A stretch of 27,674 nucleotides of DNA from Clostridia bacterium (GCA_017382915.1 JAFNZJ010000058.1:1-27674); one strand, 5' to 3'. Shown: positions 1-6,571, counted from the first letter of the stretch. Program-made: numbers and translations. Notes: generated by a model not told the origin, from the sequence alone.

Positions 1-11
1 ATAGTTTAAAA

Positions 12-110
12 TATTTTCCACCTCATCTGTATTTTAATAGGTTTTCCACCTCATCCGAGTTTTGCTTTGCAAAACCCACCTTCCCCTGGGGGGGAAGGCT
101 TCAGTGGTGT
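12..110. repeat. Dispersed intergenic repeat-like element
   Basis: The 14-mer TTTTCCACCTCATC occurs twice, at 14-27 and 42-55. The second copy runs into two hairpins: GTTTTGC/GCAAAAC around 59-75 and CCTTCCCC/GGGGAAGG around 80-100. From memory, the arrangement CCACCTCATCC, short palindrome, CCACCTTCCCC, GGGGAAGG matches a non-coding repeat scattered between genes in many gut Clostridia (Faecalibacterium and Ruminococcus relatives). No reading frame here looks like a protein. I see the motifs directly; the repeat identity is recalled, and copy number cannot be checked from this window. The left end may lie outside the window. Confidence 0.55.
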
Positions 111-126
111 ACAAGTTGATAAGTTT

Positions 127-160
127 ATAGTTTATAACTATCATTGCCTTGCAAGGCAAT
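127..160. repeat. Two adjacent perfect palindromes
   Basis: ATAGTT-TAT-AACTAT lies at 127-141 and the 18-base perfect palindrome ATTGCCTTGCAAGGCAAT at 143-160. They stand between the dispersed repeat and the terminator-like hairpin. No function is assigned. The second could be another intergenic hairpin or a protein-binding site. No gene is seen between 1 and 202. Confidence 0.5.
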
Positions 161-165
161 TTAGC

Positions 166-198
166 AAACCCCCGTTTAGATGAACTAAACGGGGGTTT
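166..198 (-). terminator. Terminator-like hairpin after F420 ligase-like gene
   Basis: A perfect 14-bp stem (166-179 with 185-198, loop ATGAA) begins 5 bases past the minus-strand stop codon at 203. The core is CCCCCG/CGGGGG flanked by A/T pairs. The only U-tract is the UUU inside the stem, so it is a weak classical terminator, but position and stability fit transcript ending or 3' end protection, possibly in both directions. Confidence 0.6.
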
Positions 199-202
199 AT
201 AA

Positions 203-946
203 TCAGTCTTCAAAAACAGGCTCTTCCATATCATCTGGTACCTTGCGGGCAATAGCAATAGGGGTTTGCTGGTCAGACTGGTCAAGTGGATTATCACCAA
301 ACATCTGCCTTGCCATTTGCAGGGTAATATCATCGGTTGACTTGCCTAAAATTTCAAGTCCCAAATCATTGGCATCAAGCATAACTACATAACAGCCTGT
401 ATGCTCGGCAAGCTCTTTGCAAACCTTGTCAGGCTCCAGCGGGGCCATTTTAGCGTACTTATTATATGGGGGTATAACATATTCACCCGGGCCGTCAATT
501 GAACGGGCCTTAGGGCCAACAACATTGTAAAAAACACCCTTAATGCCAAAAGGCTTGGTAACGGCGGCACAAACACAGCCCAAAAGAATAATTGGCAGGC
601 CGCAGTCACGAATTGCCAGCTCCATAGTATAGGGGCTGCCAAGACCAATGCCATAGGGCGACTTGGTAACAAACTTTACCAAAAACCTTGCCCACCAAGA
701 TGGCTTAATCTCATCAATGTGCCAGGCGCGACCCTGACTAATGGCAACCATTTTTTCACTTAAGAAAATACCGTCACCCTCCATAAGATAGGGTTTAACA
801 TATTTGTCCATAAGTTCTTTTAAATCGTCGCCCTTAACTACAACATGGGTTTTAACAGGGTAACGGGCATAGCGACCAAAATCAGTGTCAACAATAAGCT
901 TTTTGCCACGATTTGGGCGGAGCTTACTCATATCGGGTGTACTCAT
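203..946 (-). CDS. Coenzyme F420-0:L-glutamate ligase-like protein (CofE family)
   Basis: The protein resembles the F420_ligase (CofE-type) family, whose founding members add glutamates to coenzyme F420-0 using GTP. Visible traits are an N-terminal stretch with EGDGIFLSEKMVAISQGRA, a central GLGSPYTMELAIRD, a hydrophobic GLPIILLGCVCAAVTKPFG segment and the conserved DANDLG near residue 195. Length is about 247 residues, near CofE size. I chose the ATG at 946, because a GGAAG motif sits 9 bases upstream; the ATG at 955 overlaps that motif. It has its own promoter (997-1025) and a hairpin after the stop, so it is probably monocistronic. Nothing else in the window concerns F420, and most Clostridia are not known to make it, so the true substrate is unknown. 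It may be an amide ligase on another cofactor or peptide. Family call is good; function is open. Confidence 0.7.
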   Translation of the reverse strand: MSTPDMSKLRPNRGKKLIVDTDFGRYARYPVKTHVVVKGDDLKELMDKYVKPYLMEGDGIFLSEKMVAISQGRAWHIDEIKPSWWARFLVKFVTKSPYGIGLGSPYTMELAIRDCGLPIILLGCVCAAVTKPFGIKGVFYNVVGPKARSIDGPGEYVIPPYNKYAKMAPLEPDKVCKELAEHTGCYVVMLDANDLGLEILGKSTDDITLQMARQMFGDNPLDQSDQQTPIAIARKVPDDMEEPVFED

Positions 947-996
947 TTTAAACATCTTCCTTTTAAGCGGCGTACCGCATAAATATTCATAAACCC

Positions 997-1025
997 ATTA
1001 TACGGCATTTGCACCCTAAAAGCAA
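997..1025 (-). promoter_or_regulatory. SigmaA-type promoter for F420 ligase-like gene
   Basis: Read on the minus strand, a perfect -10 TATAAT (997-1002) is preceded by a 17-base spacer and TTGCTT (1020-1025), a half-matching -35. A short GC hairpin GCGG-TACG-CCGC (968-979) falls in the resulting 5' leader just before the ribosome binding site. Confidence 0.6.
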
Positions 1026-1040
1026 GTAAAAGATAAAAAT

Positions 1041-2441
1041 TTATTCCTTAATTTTACTCCTTACAAAAAGCCCCTTAAAGCCACCCCAGTTAAACGGAAT
1101 AATGGGGTAAAGGTAGCCCCGCCCGTTAAGGGTTTTGGTAAGCAGCAGGGTAAGGGTTGTCAGCACCAAACCGCCAATAAAGCCCCAAACACCTAAAAGC
1201 TCGGTCAAAAGTAAAAGTCCAATGCGAATAAACTTTTGGGCATAGCCCATTTCAAAGCTTGGCTGTGAAAAGCCCGCAATGGCAACAAAGGCCATATAAA
1301 GTATACACTCGGCCTCAAACCAGCCGGCATTTATTGCAAATTCTGAAAGTATTAAACCACCAATAATGCTCATTGAGCTTGAAAGGTTGTCGGGCGTGTT
1401 TAGTGATGCTATACGCAGTCCATCAATTATAAATTCCAGTATTAACAGTTGTAAAAATATTGGTATTACGGGGGTCTGGTCCAACTTTATAAAGCTTAAC
1501 CAGTCGGGTATATATGCGGGGTTATTTATAAGCAGTAAAAAAAGCGGGGTCATTATTACTGTTATAACCGATATTAACTGTCTGGTTATTCTTATATAGC
1601 TTGCCGTAAGTGGGGGAAAGTAGTAGTCGTTAGCCTCTTTTGTAAAATCGGCAAAGGATGTCGGCAGCACCATAACGGTGGGTGAATTATCCATAATAAG
1701 CAGCACCCTACCCTCTAAAAGGCAGGCGCTGGCATAATCGGGTCGCTCGGTGTATTTAATTTTGGGGAACGGGTTAAAAAACGCAGTCGGCACCAACACC
1801 TCTGCCAATGCCTGTTGCGTCATTGAAATACCCTTTAGGCTAACCCCTTTTAGCTTTTTGCGTAAAATGTCCACCGTTTTTTGGTCGCTTTTACCCTCTA
1901 AAAAGCATATGGCAATATCCACCTTTGAGCGGTCACCAATTTGATAATACTCCATACGCAGTGAGTAGTCCCTGACCCTGCGCCTAATCATGGCGGTGTT
2001 GAAAATCAGCGTTTCCACAAAGCCGTCCTTTGCGCCCCGCATGGTGCGGTCTTTTTCCGGCTCACTTACCGACCTTACAGGGTAGGTTCGCGTATCCACC
2101 AATAAAAAGTCGCTAATGCCATCAATTACAATTACTGCCACCCCTGAAAGTATAGCGGTGCAGGCGGTGTCGGCATCGGCAGTGTCCTCCACCTCAACAT
2201 AGGGCATAAATCGTGCAGAAAATTCCTTTGCAGTATCAAGACCCTGCAACTGTTCGGGCTTTATTCTAAATAAAAACTCCAGTATTTTTTCAAAAACCTC
2301 ATCCTTAATAAAACCGTCAACAAAATACATTGCCGCCTTGCGGCCGCCAATTATAAGCTCCCTTTTAATCAGGTCAAAGCTTTTATCGGTATTAAGTCTT
2401 GAGTCAATTTCTTTTGCCAGCTCATCATATCTGTTAAGCAT
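1041..2441 (-). CDS. spoVAF: Spore germination protein, SpoVAF/GerA-A family
   Basis: This is a 466-residue GerA-family membrane protein. The N-terminal half is soluble and contains the features I associate with SpoVAF rather than the nutrient receptor A subunits: PYVEVE near residue 78, RSKVDIAICFLEGKS near 170 and NPFPKIKYTERPD near 225. The C-terminal part, about 285-455, carries some five hydrophobic helices. In Bacillus the SpoVAF product sits in the inner spore membrane with the SpoVA channel and boosts germination. No other spoVA gene lies here, so it is separated from the usual operon. Start ATG at 2441 has AAAGGGGTG five bases upstream, but that motif is inside a strong hairpin (2448-2479). 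Forespore sigmaG expression is expected from the family, yet I could not recognise a sigmaG promoter. A gerA-type receptor subunit is the alternative. Confidence 0.75.
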   Translation of the reverse strand: MLNRYDELAKEIDSRLNTDKSFDLIKRELIIGGRKAAMYFVDGFIKDEVFEKILEFLFRIKPEQLQGLDTAKEFSARFMPYVEVEDTADADTACTAILSGVAVIVIDGISDFLLVDTRTYPVRSVSEPEKDRTMRGAKDGFVETLIFNTAMIRRRVRDYSLRMEYYQIGDRSKVDIAICFLEGKSDQKTVDILRKKLKGVSLKGISMTQQALAEVLVPTAFFNPFPKIKYTERPDYASACLLEGRVLLIMDNSPTVMVLPTSFADFTKEANDYYFPPLTASYIRITRQLISVITVIMTPLFLLLINNPAYIPDWLSFIKLDQTPVIPIFLQLLILEFIIDGLRIASLNTPDNLSSSMSIIGGLILSEFAINAGWFEAECILYMAFVAIAGFSQPSFEMGYAQKFIRIGLLLLTELLGVWGFIGGLVLTTLTLLLTKTLNGRGYLYPIIPFNWGGFKGLFVRSKIKE

Positions 2442-2479
2442 AAAAACACCCCTTTATGGTATTTTGCACCAAAAGGGGT
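2442..2479 (-). terminator. Hairpin plus U-tract between dut and spoVAF, covering the spoVAF RBS
   Basis: On the minus strand, ACCCCTTT and TGGT pair with ACCA and AAAGGGGT around a 7-base loop, with one bulged T, giving 12 bp (2448-2479). The stem is followed by G and five Ts (2442-2446) directly before the spoVAF ATG. It has the form of an intrinsic terminator for dut. Its 3' arm is also the spoVAF Shine-Dalgarno sequence, so a read-through transcript would have that site occluded. Confidence 0.6.
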
Positions 2480-2498
2480 TGTTAATACTTTTGATATG

Positions 2499-2990
2499 TT
2501 ATTTTTTTGTGGTACTGCCAAAACCGCCGTTTCTGACACCGTCGGCATCATCATCTACCGTTATGGCAAATGGCATAAATATTCCCTGTGCAAAGCCCTG
2601 ACCTGTCTGGACGGTTAATGTTTTATCATCCGAACAGTTGGTCATACGAATCATAATATGACCCTCATTGTCAGAATAAAAGTAATCACTGTCAATAATG
2701 CCTACCGTGTTATTAAGCCTTAGGCGGTATTTAAAGCCAAGGCCGCTGCGGGGGTAAAGCATTAAAACATAGCCTTCATCAATCTCGGCTCTAATGCCGG
2801 TTGGTACAGTTATCTCCTGCCCAGGGGCAAGGGTAAAATCAAATGGGGCAAAAAAGTCATACCCGGCAGAGCCCACAGTGGCGCGGCGGGGCAGCTTTAT
2901 GGCATCATATACGGCATCGGCGGTATTGCCATTATAGCTTTCTAAAAACTTATGTTTACTTACCTTATGAAATTTAGCAACCTTATTCAT
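2499..2990 (-). CDS. dut: dUTP diphosphatase (dUTPase)
   Basis: The enzyme hydrolyses dUTP to dUMP and pyrophosphate, keeping uracil out of DNA and feeding thymidylate synthesis. All five trimeric dUTPase motifs are visible in order: GSAGYDFFAP (motif 1), PRSGLGFK (2), NTVGIIDSDYFYSDNEGHI (3), GQGFAQGIFMPF (4) and the glycine-rich NGGFGSTTKK tail (5). Motif 3 carries a few extra residues between DSDY and EGHI compared with the short IDSDYRG form; I recall this variant from other Firmicutes and phage enzymes. The ATG at 2990 is preferred, with GAGGTG six bases upstream; the GTG at 2999 overlaps that ribosome binding site. It has its own promoter (3016-3044), divergent from infC, and a hairpin after its stop. 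Length of 163 residues is normal. Confidence 0.93.
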   Translation of the reverse strand: MNKVAKFHKVSKHKFLESYNGNTADAVYDAIKLPRRATVGSAGYDFFAPFDFTLAPGQEITVPTGIRAEIDEGYVLMLYPRSGLGFKYRLRLNNTVGIIDSDYFYSDNEGHIMIRMTNCSDDKTLTVQTGQGFAQGIFMPFAITVDDDADGVRNGGFGSTTKK

Positions 2991-3015
2991 AATAAACACC
3001 TCATTTACATATATA

Positions 3016-3044
3016 AGTATACATCACCTAAAACTTAAAATCAA
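3016..3044 (-). promoter_or_regulatory. SigmaA-type promoter for dut
   Basis: Minus-strand TTGATT (3039-3044), a 17-base spacer and TATACT (3016-3021) give a good vegetative promoter about 25 bases before the dut start. It diverges from the infC promoter, the two -35 boxes being 25 bases apart. Confidence 0.7.
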
Positions 3045-3069
3045 CGAAAAAATAATTTTCCTTACCCCC

Positions 3070-3098
3070 TTGACAAATGGGGCGGGGTGTGGTATTAT
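3070..3098 (+). promoter_or_regulatory. SigmaA promoter of the infC-rpmI-rplT operon
   Basis: A perfect -35 TTGACA (3070-3075), a 17-base spacer and TATTAT (3093-3098). Transcription would begin near 3105, leaving a 5' leader of about 185 bases before infC. A TATAAT at 3096-3101 overlaps but gives a poor 20-base spacing. Confidence 0.8.
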
Positions 3099-3104
3099 AA
3101 TTTG

Positions 3105-3260
3105 CGACAATAAAGTAGGGCAGTTTAAACCGTTCTCACCCCCAAGGCTTACTAAAGGGGTTAATAAGTTCATTTACCCGCTAGTGGTGGGTAATATCTT
3201 ATTATGTGTACTAGGCACGAATGGTTTATAAAAAACTGTTCGTGCTTTCATTTTTGCACC
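3105..3260 (+). ncRNA. L20-leader-like regulatory RNA upstream of infC
   Basis: The 185-base untranslated leader of infC-rpmI-rplT holds a series of stems: CCCC/GGGG (about 3140-3160), TTACCC/GGGTAA (3174-3194), and a terminator hairpin (3215-3245 plus U-tract). CTAGT at 3181-3185 can also pair with ACTAG at 3210-3214, giving a possible alternative fold next to the terminator. In Firmicutes the same operon is known to be controlled by ribosomal protein L20 binding its leader and promoting premature termination. The position, length and terminator fit that class. I could not confirm the Rfam consensus by eye, so identity rests mainly on context. Confidence 0.6.
3215..3255 (+). terminator. Attenuator terminator in the infC leader
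   Basis: GCACGAATGGTTT pairs with AAACTGTTCGTGC through 13 positions (including G-U pairs) around an ATAAA loop, followed by TTTCATTTTT. This is an intrinsic terminator upstream of any coding sequence, as expected for transcription attenuation of the operon. Confidence 0.75.
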
Positions 3261-3286
3261 AAAGGTGCAACCATTTTTGGAGGTGC
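3254..3286 (+). promoter_or_regulatory. Hairpin beside the infC ribosome binding site
   Basis: TTGCACC-AAA-GGTGCAA (3254-3270) is a perfect 7-bp hairpin. The Shine-Dalgarno region GGAGGTGC (3279-3286) repeats GGTGC, so GCACC at 3256-3260 could pair either locally or with the ribosome binding site. AATGGTT within the attenuator stem (3220-3226) is also complementary to AACCATT at 3269-3275. Competing pairings are seen; a regulatory role is inferred. Confidence 0.4.
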
Positions 3287-3291
3287 TTATT

Positions 3292-3810
3292 ATTAGCATT
3301 AAAGAGTTAACCATAAATGAGGACATTCGCGAAAAGGAAGTCCGCGTGATTGACACTGACGGTTCTCAGCTTGGCATTATGGCAACCGCTAAGGCTATTG
3401 AGCTTGCCTACGGCAAGGATTTAGATTTAGTTTGCCTTTCGCCCAACACCGACCCCGTAGTTTGCAAAATTATGGATTACGGTAAGTACCGTTTTGACCA
3501 GGCAAAGCGTGAAAAAGAATCTCGCAAAAACCAAAAGGTTGTTGAAATGAAGGAGATTCGCTTGGGTCTTAGCACCGATGTTCACGACTTTGAAACAAAG
3601 GGTAATCATGCAAAGCGCTTTCTTACCGATGGGCACAAGGTAAAGGTTTCAATTCGTTTTCGTGGCCGTGAACTGGGTCACCCTGAAATCGGTTTAGAAA
3701 ACATGGCTCGCTTTGCTGAATATTGTGCAGAAGTTTCGGTGGTTGAAAAGCCCGCTAAAATGGAAGGCCGCAATATGCTAATGTTTTTAGCACCCAAACC
3801 TAATAAGTAA
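3292..3810 (+). CDS. infC: Translation initiation factor IF-3
   Basis: IF-3 binds the 30S subunit, keeps it apart from 50S and proofreads start-codon pairing. The sequence aligns with IF-3 throughout: ELTINEDIREKEVRVID at the N-terminus, DLVCLSPNTDPVVCKIMDYGKYRFDQ in the N domain, a basic helical linker REKESRKNQKVVEMKEIRL, and the C domain with KVKVSIRFRGRELGHPEIG and PAKMEGRNMLMFLAPK. The start is taken as ATT at 3292: GGAGGTG ends six bases upstream at 3285, and the protein then begins at the same place as other IF-3 proteins. The only upstream initiator is a GTG at 3265, before the ribosome binding site and inside a hairpin. AUU starts are a known signature of infC and allow IF-3 to repress its own translation. 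First gene of infC-rpmI-rplT; 172 residues. Confidence 0.95.
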   Translation: MSIKELTINEDIREKEVRVIDTDGSQLGIMATAKAIELAYGKDLDLVCLSPNTDPVVCKIMDYGKYRFDQAKREKESRKNQKVVEMKEIRLGLSTDVHDFETKGNHAKRFLTDGHKVKVSIRFRGRELGHPEIGLENMARFAEYCAEVSVVEKPAKMEGRNMLMFLAPKPNK

Positions 3811-3838
3811 TTAAAAGTTTTTAAGGGAGGACTTTAAA

Positions 3839-4036
3839 ATGCCTAAAATCAAAACTCACAGTGGCGCAAAAAAACGCTTTAAGCTTACCAAAACCGGTAA
3901 AGTAAAGCGCGCACACGCTTACAAATCACACATTCTTAACAAGAAAACAACCAAGCGTAAGAGAAATCTTCGCAAGACCGTAGTTGCCAACGTTACCAAT
4001 GTTGCAGCGGTCAAGAAAATGATTCCTTATAAATAA
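3839..4036 (+). CDS. rpmI: 50S ribosomal protein L35
   Basis: A 65-residue very basic protein of the large subunit. The N-terminal MPKIKTHSGAKKRFKLT and the KSHILNKKTTKRKRNLRK segment are the hallmarks of L35. It starts at an ATG preceded by GGGAGGA and sits 28 bases after infC and 25 before rplT, in the standard operon order, so it shares the promoter and leader control described upstream. Confidence 0.97.
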   Translation: MPKIKTHSGAKKRFKLTKTGKVKRAHAYKSHILNKKTTKRKRNLRKTVVANVTNVAAVKKMIPYK

Positions 4037-4061
4037 GAAGTAACAACGGAGGTAACTATAA

Positions 4062-4421
4062 ATGGCACGTATTAAAGGCGCAATGATGACGCGCAAAAGA
4101 AGAAAAAAGGTTTTAAAACTTGCTAAGGGTTATTTTGGTGCTAAGCACAGACTCTTTAAAACTGCTAAAGAGGCAGTTATGAAATCGGGCAACTATGCCT
4201 ATATTGGCCGTAAACTTAAAAAGCGTGATTTCCGTCGCTTATGGATTACTCGTATTTCTGCCGCTGCTAAAATGAACGGTATGAACTACTCCACCTTTAT
4301 GAACGGTCTTAAAAAAGCCGGCGTAGAAATGAACCGCAAAATGCTTGCAGACTTAGCTGTTAACGATGCAAACGGCTTTGCTACTCTTGTAAAAACTGCT
4401 AAAACTGCGCTCGAAAAATAA
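4062..4421 (+). CDS. rplT: 50S ribosomal protein L20
   Basis: A 119-residue basic protein, needed early in 50S assembly on 23S rRNA. Family features are the N-terminal MARIKGAMMTRKRRKKVLKL tail, GYFGAKHRLFKTAKEAVMKSGNYAYIGRKLKKRDFRRLWI, and the C-terminal INAA-like RISAAAKMNGMNYSTFMNGLKKAG. The ribosome binding site is GGAGG. L20 is the known repressor of this operon in Firmicutes, acting on the leader RNA, which fits the attenuator at 3215-3255. The operon ends at a strong terminator nine bases after the stop codon. Confidence 0.97.
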   Translation: MARIKGAMMTRKRRKKVLKLAKGYFGAKHRLFKTAKEAVMKSGNYAYIGRKLKKRDFRRLWITRISAAAKMNGMNYSTFMNGLKKAGVEMNRKMLADLAVNDANGFATLVKTAKTALEK

Positions 4422-4429
4422 CTTTTCAT

Positions 4430-4460
4430 CGCCCGGGTGTTCTCTCGGGCGGTTTTTTTA
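4430..4460 (+). terminator. Intrinsic terminator after rplT
   Basis: CGCCCG pairs with CGGGCG around a ten-base loop, followed by G and seven Ts. It closes the infC-rpmI-rplT operon. The next gene begins only 28 bases beyond, so it either relies on read-through or has a promoter I could not see. Confidence 0.9.
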
Positions 4461-4487
4461 ACCTTAAATTTTGGGGGTGAACAGGTG

Positions 4488-5258
4488 ATGATTTCATCAA
4501 AGGATAATGCTAAAATTAAGGCTGTGGCAAGGCTTGTTACATCGGCAAAAGCAAGGCGTGATAGCGGTATGTTTGTGCTTGAGGGCACCCGCCTTTCTGC
4601 CGAAGCGTTGGGTGATAATATCCGTATTTGTGAAATGTATTACACAAATAATGTTGCGGCATCAAACCCCACACTTATAAGCAATTTAAGGGCAAGGGCC
4701 AACTTTGAAACCGAGGTTAGTGAGTCGGTTTTTGAAAAAATATCTGACACCTGCTCACCACAGGGCGTACTGCTGGTAGTGCAGTTTAAAGCCCCCGTTT
4801 CAGTGCCCGATAACGGCCGCTTTTTGGCCTTTGAAATGGTACAGGACCCATCAAATCTGGGCGCCGCCGCCCGTACGGCTGAGGCGCTTGGCTTTGCAGG
4901 TATAATACTGTCTAAAAAGGGTGCCGACCCATATTCCCCAAAATCACTTCGCGCATCTATGGGGGCATTACTTCGCCTGCCCATAATATATTCTGATGAC
5001 TTTTTAGCCACCCTTGAAGGCTTTAAATTAAAGGGTTTTAACATTAACGGCACAGTGGTTGATGCTAACGCCACCAAAATAAATACAGTAAGCTTTAGTC
5101 AAAATGAGGTTACTGTAATAGGCAATGAGGCCAACGGTATGACCGATGCGGCAAAGTCGGTTTGCGACCGACTGCTTACCATACCAATGGCGGGTAGGGC
5201 AGAATCGCTTAATGCCGCCGCGGCCGCCGCCATTGTCATGTGGGAGATGTGCCGATGA
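4488..5258 (+). CDS. TrmH/SpoU family RNA 2'-O-ribose methyltransferase
   Basis: A SAM-dependent SPOUT-fold methylase acting on ribose 2'-O of rRNA or tRNA; the target nucleotide cannot be read from sequence. The N-terminal 30-40 residues (NAKIKAVARLVTSAKARRDSG, then FVLEGTRL) match the small RNA-binding domain of the family. The catalytic domain holds motif 1 QDPSNLGAAARTAEALGF near residue 120, motif 2 IGNEANGM near 211 and motif 3 IPMAGRAESLNAAAAAAI near 232, which form the knotted SAM site. Start ATG at 4488 follows GGGGGTGA by seven bases; an upstream GTG at 4437 would lie inside the terminator. Position next to rplT matches the ysgA-like methylase of Bacillus. It overlaps dprA by four bases. 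Confidence 0.88.
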   Translation: MISSKDNAKIKAVARLVTSAKARRDSGMFVLEGTRLSAEALGDNIRICEMYYTNNVAASNPTLISNLRARANFETEVSESVFEKISDTCSPQGVLLVVQFKAPVSVPDNGRFLAFEMVQDPSNLGAAARTAEALGFAGIILSKKGADPYSPKSLRASMGALLRLPIIYSDDFLATLEGFKLKGFNINGTVVDANATKINTVSFSQNEVTVIGNEANGMTDAAKSVCDRLLTIPMAGRAESLNAAAAAAIVMWEMCR

Positions 5259-6523
5259 ATAATGCTGTACCCCCATTTACCAAGGAATTTGGCTATATTA
5301 AGCTCGCCCGCATTTTAAAGCCGGGCAGTCGCAAGCTTATGGAGGTTTTAAACACCTTTGGCAGTATTGAGCGCATTAGCGCCCTAACCTTAAAAGAGTG
5401 GATAGAAAGCACCATTTTAACCCCTGCCGAGCTTGCAGGTATAAAGCGCATCAATGACAGCGAAATATATGAAATTATAAAATACTGCAAATTAAACGGT
5501 ATTAGAATTATCACCCCGGAGGATGATGAATATCCCAATAATTTGCGGTATATTGAAAATCCGCCAACCGTACTTTATGCAAGGGGTGAAAGGCTTGACA
5601 GCACCGCCCCCATAATTGGCATAGTGGGTGCCCGCAAATCTACCGACTTTGGTAATAAAGCGGCATATTCACTTGCCGCCAAGCTTGCAATGTGCGGCTT
5701 TACGGTTATAAGCGGCGGCGCAGTAGGGGTGGACAGCTTTGCCCACAAAGGCGCTATGAATGCAGGCGGTAAAACCATTATGGTGCTTGGCTGCGGTATG
5801 GACAGTGATTATTTACCCGTTCAACAGCCGCTTAGAATTATGGCCGAGCAAAACGGCACAGTCATTTCAGAATTTGAACCAAAGGTGCCGGCAAGCAGAT
5901 ATACATTTCCTATTCGCAACAGACTTATTTCGGCACTTTCATCGGGTGTAGCGGTAATTGAAGCAGGGCTTCACAGCGGTGCCTTAATTACGGCTACATA
6001 CGCAATGGAACAGGGTAAAGAAATTTTTGCTTTGCCCGGTAGATTAGACCAGGTGCAGTATGGCGGCACAAATGAACTGCTTCGTGATGGGGCAATCCCG
6101 CTTTTAAAGGTGGAGGATATATTAGAAGTATATACCGGCCGCTTTGGGGATAAACTCAAACTGTGCGGCGAACTAACACCCGAAGTTAAGCAGGGTTACT
6201 CAGCAGAGGTGGCCCGCCTTGGCGGTAAACCCGCGCGCACCGCACCTAAAAAGGCGAATGTAATAAAACCAAATGATAGCGAAAGACCGGCAGAGAATAC
6301 ACCGCCTACTAAACCTGCGGAATTTACTAATGCCGACCAACTACCCTGCGGTCAAAACGCAAAAAAGGTTTACAGCGCCTTCACACAAAACATAGAATTT
6401 TCTGATACACTGTCAAATATAAGCGGTGTTACGGGTGGCGATTTCATAGCCGCCGTAACCGAGCTTGAAATATTTGGCTTTATAAAGGCAGTGCCCGTTG
6501 GCAGATATGAAAAAATAAAGTAA
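5255..6523 (+). CDS. dprA: DNA processing protein DprA (Smf)
   Basis: DprA binds single-stranded DNA and loads RecA on it, mainly during natural transformation. The N-terminal 70 residues resemble the SAM/helix-hairpin-helix part. The Rossmann domain starts with GIVGARKSTDFG at about 122 and continues with VISGGAVGVDSFAHKGAM, MVLGCGMDSDYLP, the FPIRNRLISALS block and GALITATYAMEQGKEIFALPG. A proline- and lysine-rich linker (about 310-360) leads to a C-terminal winged-helix-like domain (about 360-422). Start ATG at 5255 overlaps the methylase stop (ATGA) and has GGGAG eight bases upstream. The order dprA-topA-trmFO is as in Bacillus. No other competence gene is in the window, so whether the cell transforms is unknown. 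Confidence 0.93.
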   Translation: MNNAVPPFTKEFGYIKLARILKPGSRKLMEVLNTFGSIERISALTLKEWIESTILTPAELAGIKRINDSEIYEIIKYCKLNGIRIITPEDDEYPNNLRYIENPPTVLYARGERLDSTAPIIGIVGARKSTDFGNKAAYSLAAKLAMCGFTVISGGAVGVDSFAHKGAMNAGGKTIMVLGCGMDSDYLPVQQPLRIMAEQNGTVISEFEPKVPASRYTFPIRNRLISALSSGVAVIEAGLHSGALITATYAMEQGKEIFALPGRLDQVQYGGTNELLRDGAIPLLKVEDILEVYTGRFGDKLKLCGELTPEVKQGYSAEVARLGGKPARTAPKKANVIKPNDSERPAENTPPTKPAEFTNADQLPCGQNAKKVYSAFTQNIEFSDTLSNISGVTGGDFIAAVTELEIFGFIKAVPVGRYEKIK

Positions 6524-6571
6524 TTTTTTGTTTTATTGGTTTTTTAGTTAGTATATGGAGTGAAATTTTTA

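Noticed and set aside
14..55. CRISPR-like repeat
   Set aside because: Only two copies of a 14-mer, with no spacer series and no cas gene; it fits a dispersed intergenic element better.
34..333. 99-residue minus-strand open frame at the left end
   Set aside because: It crosses the repeat, the hairpins and the end of the F420 ligase-like gene in another frame; composition is not protein-like.
3265..3291. GTG at 3265 as the start of infC
   Set aside because: It lies upstream of the ribosome binding site and inside a hairpin, and would add residues absent from IF-3 proteins.
4437..4487. Upstream start for the SpoU methylase
   Set aside because: The extension would lie within the rplT terminator and its T-run; ATG 4488 has a proper ribosome binding site.
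4640..5077. 145-residue minus-strand open frame in the SpoU methylase gene
   Set aside because: Shadow of a well-supported gene, with no start signal or family resemblance.
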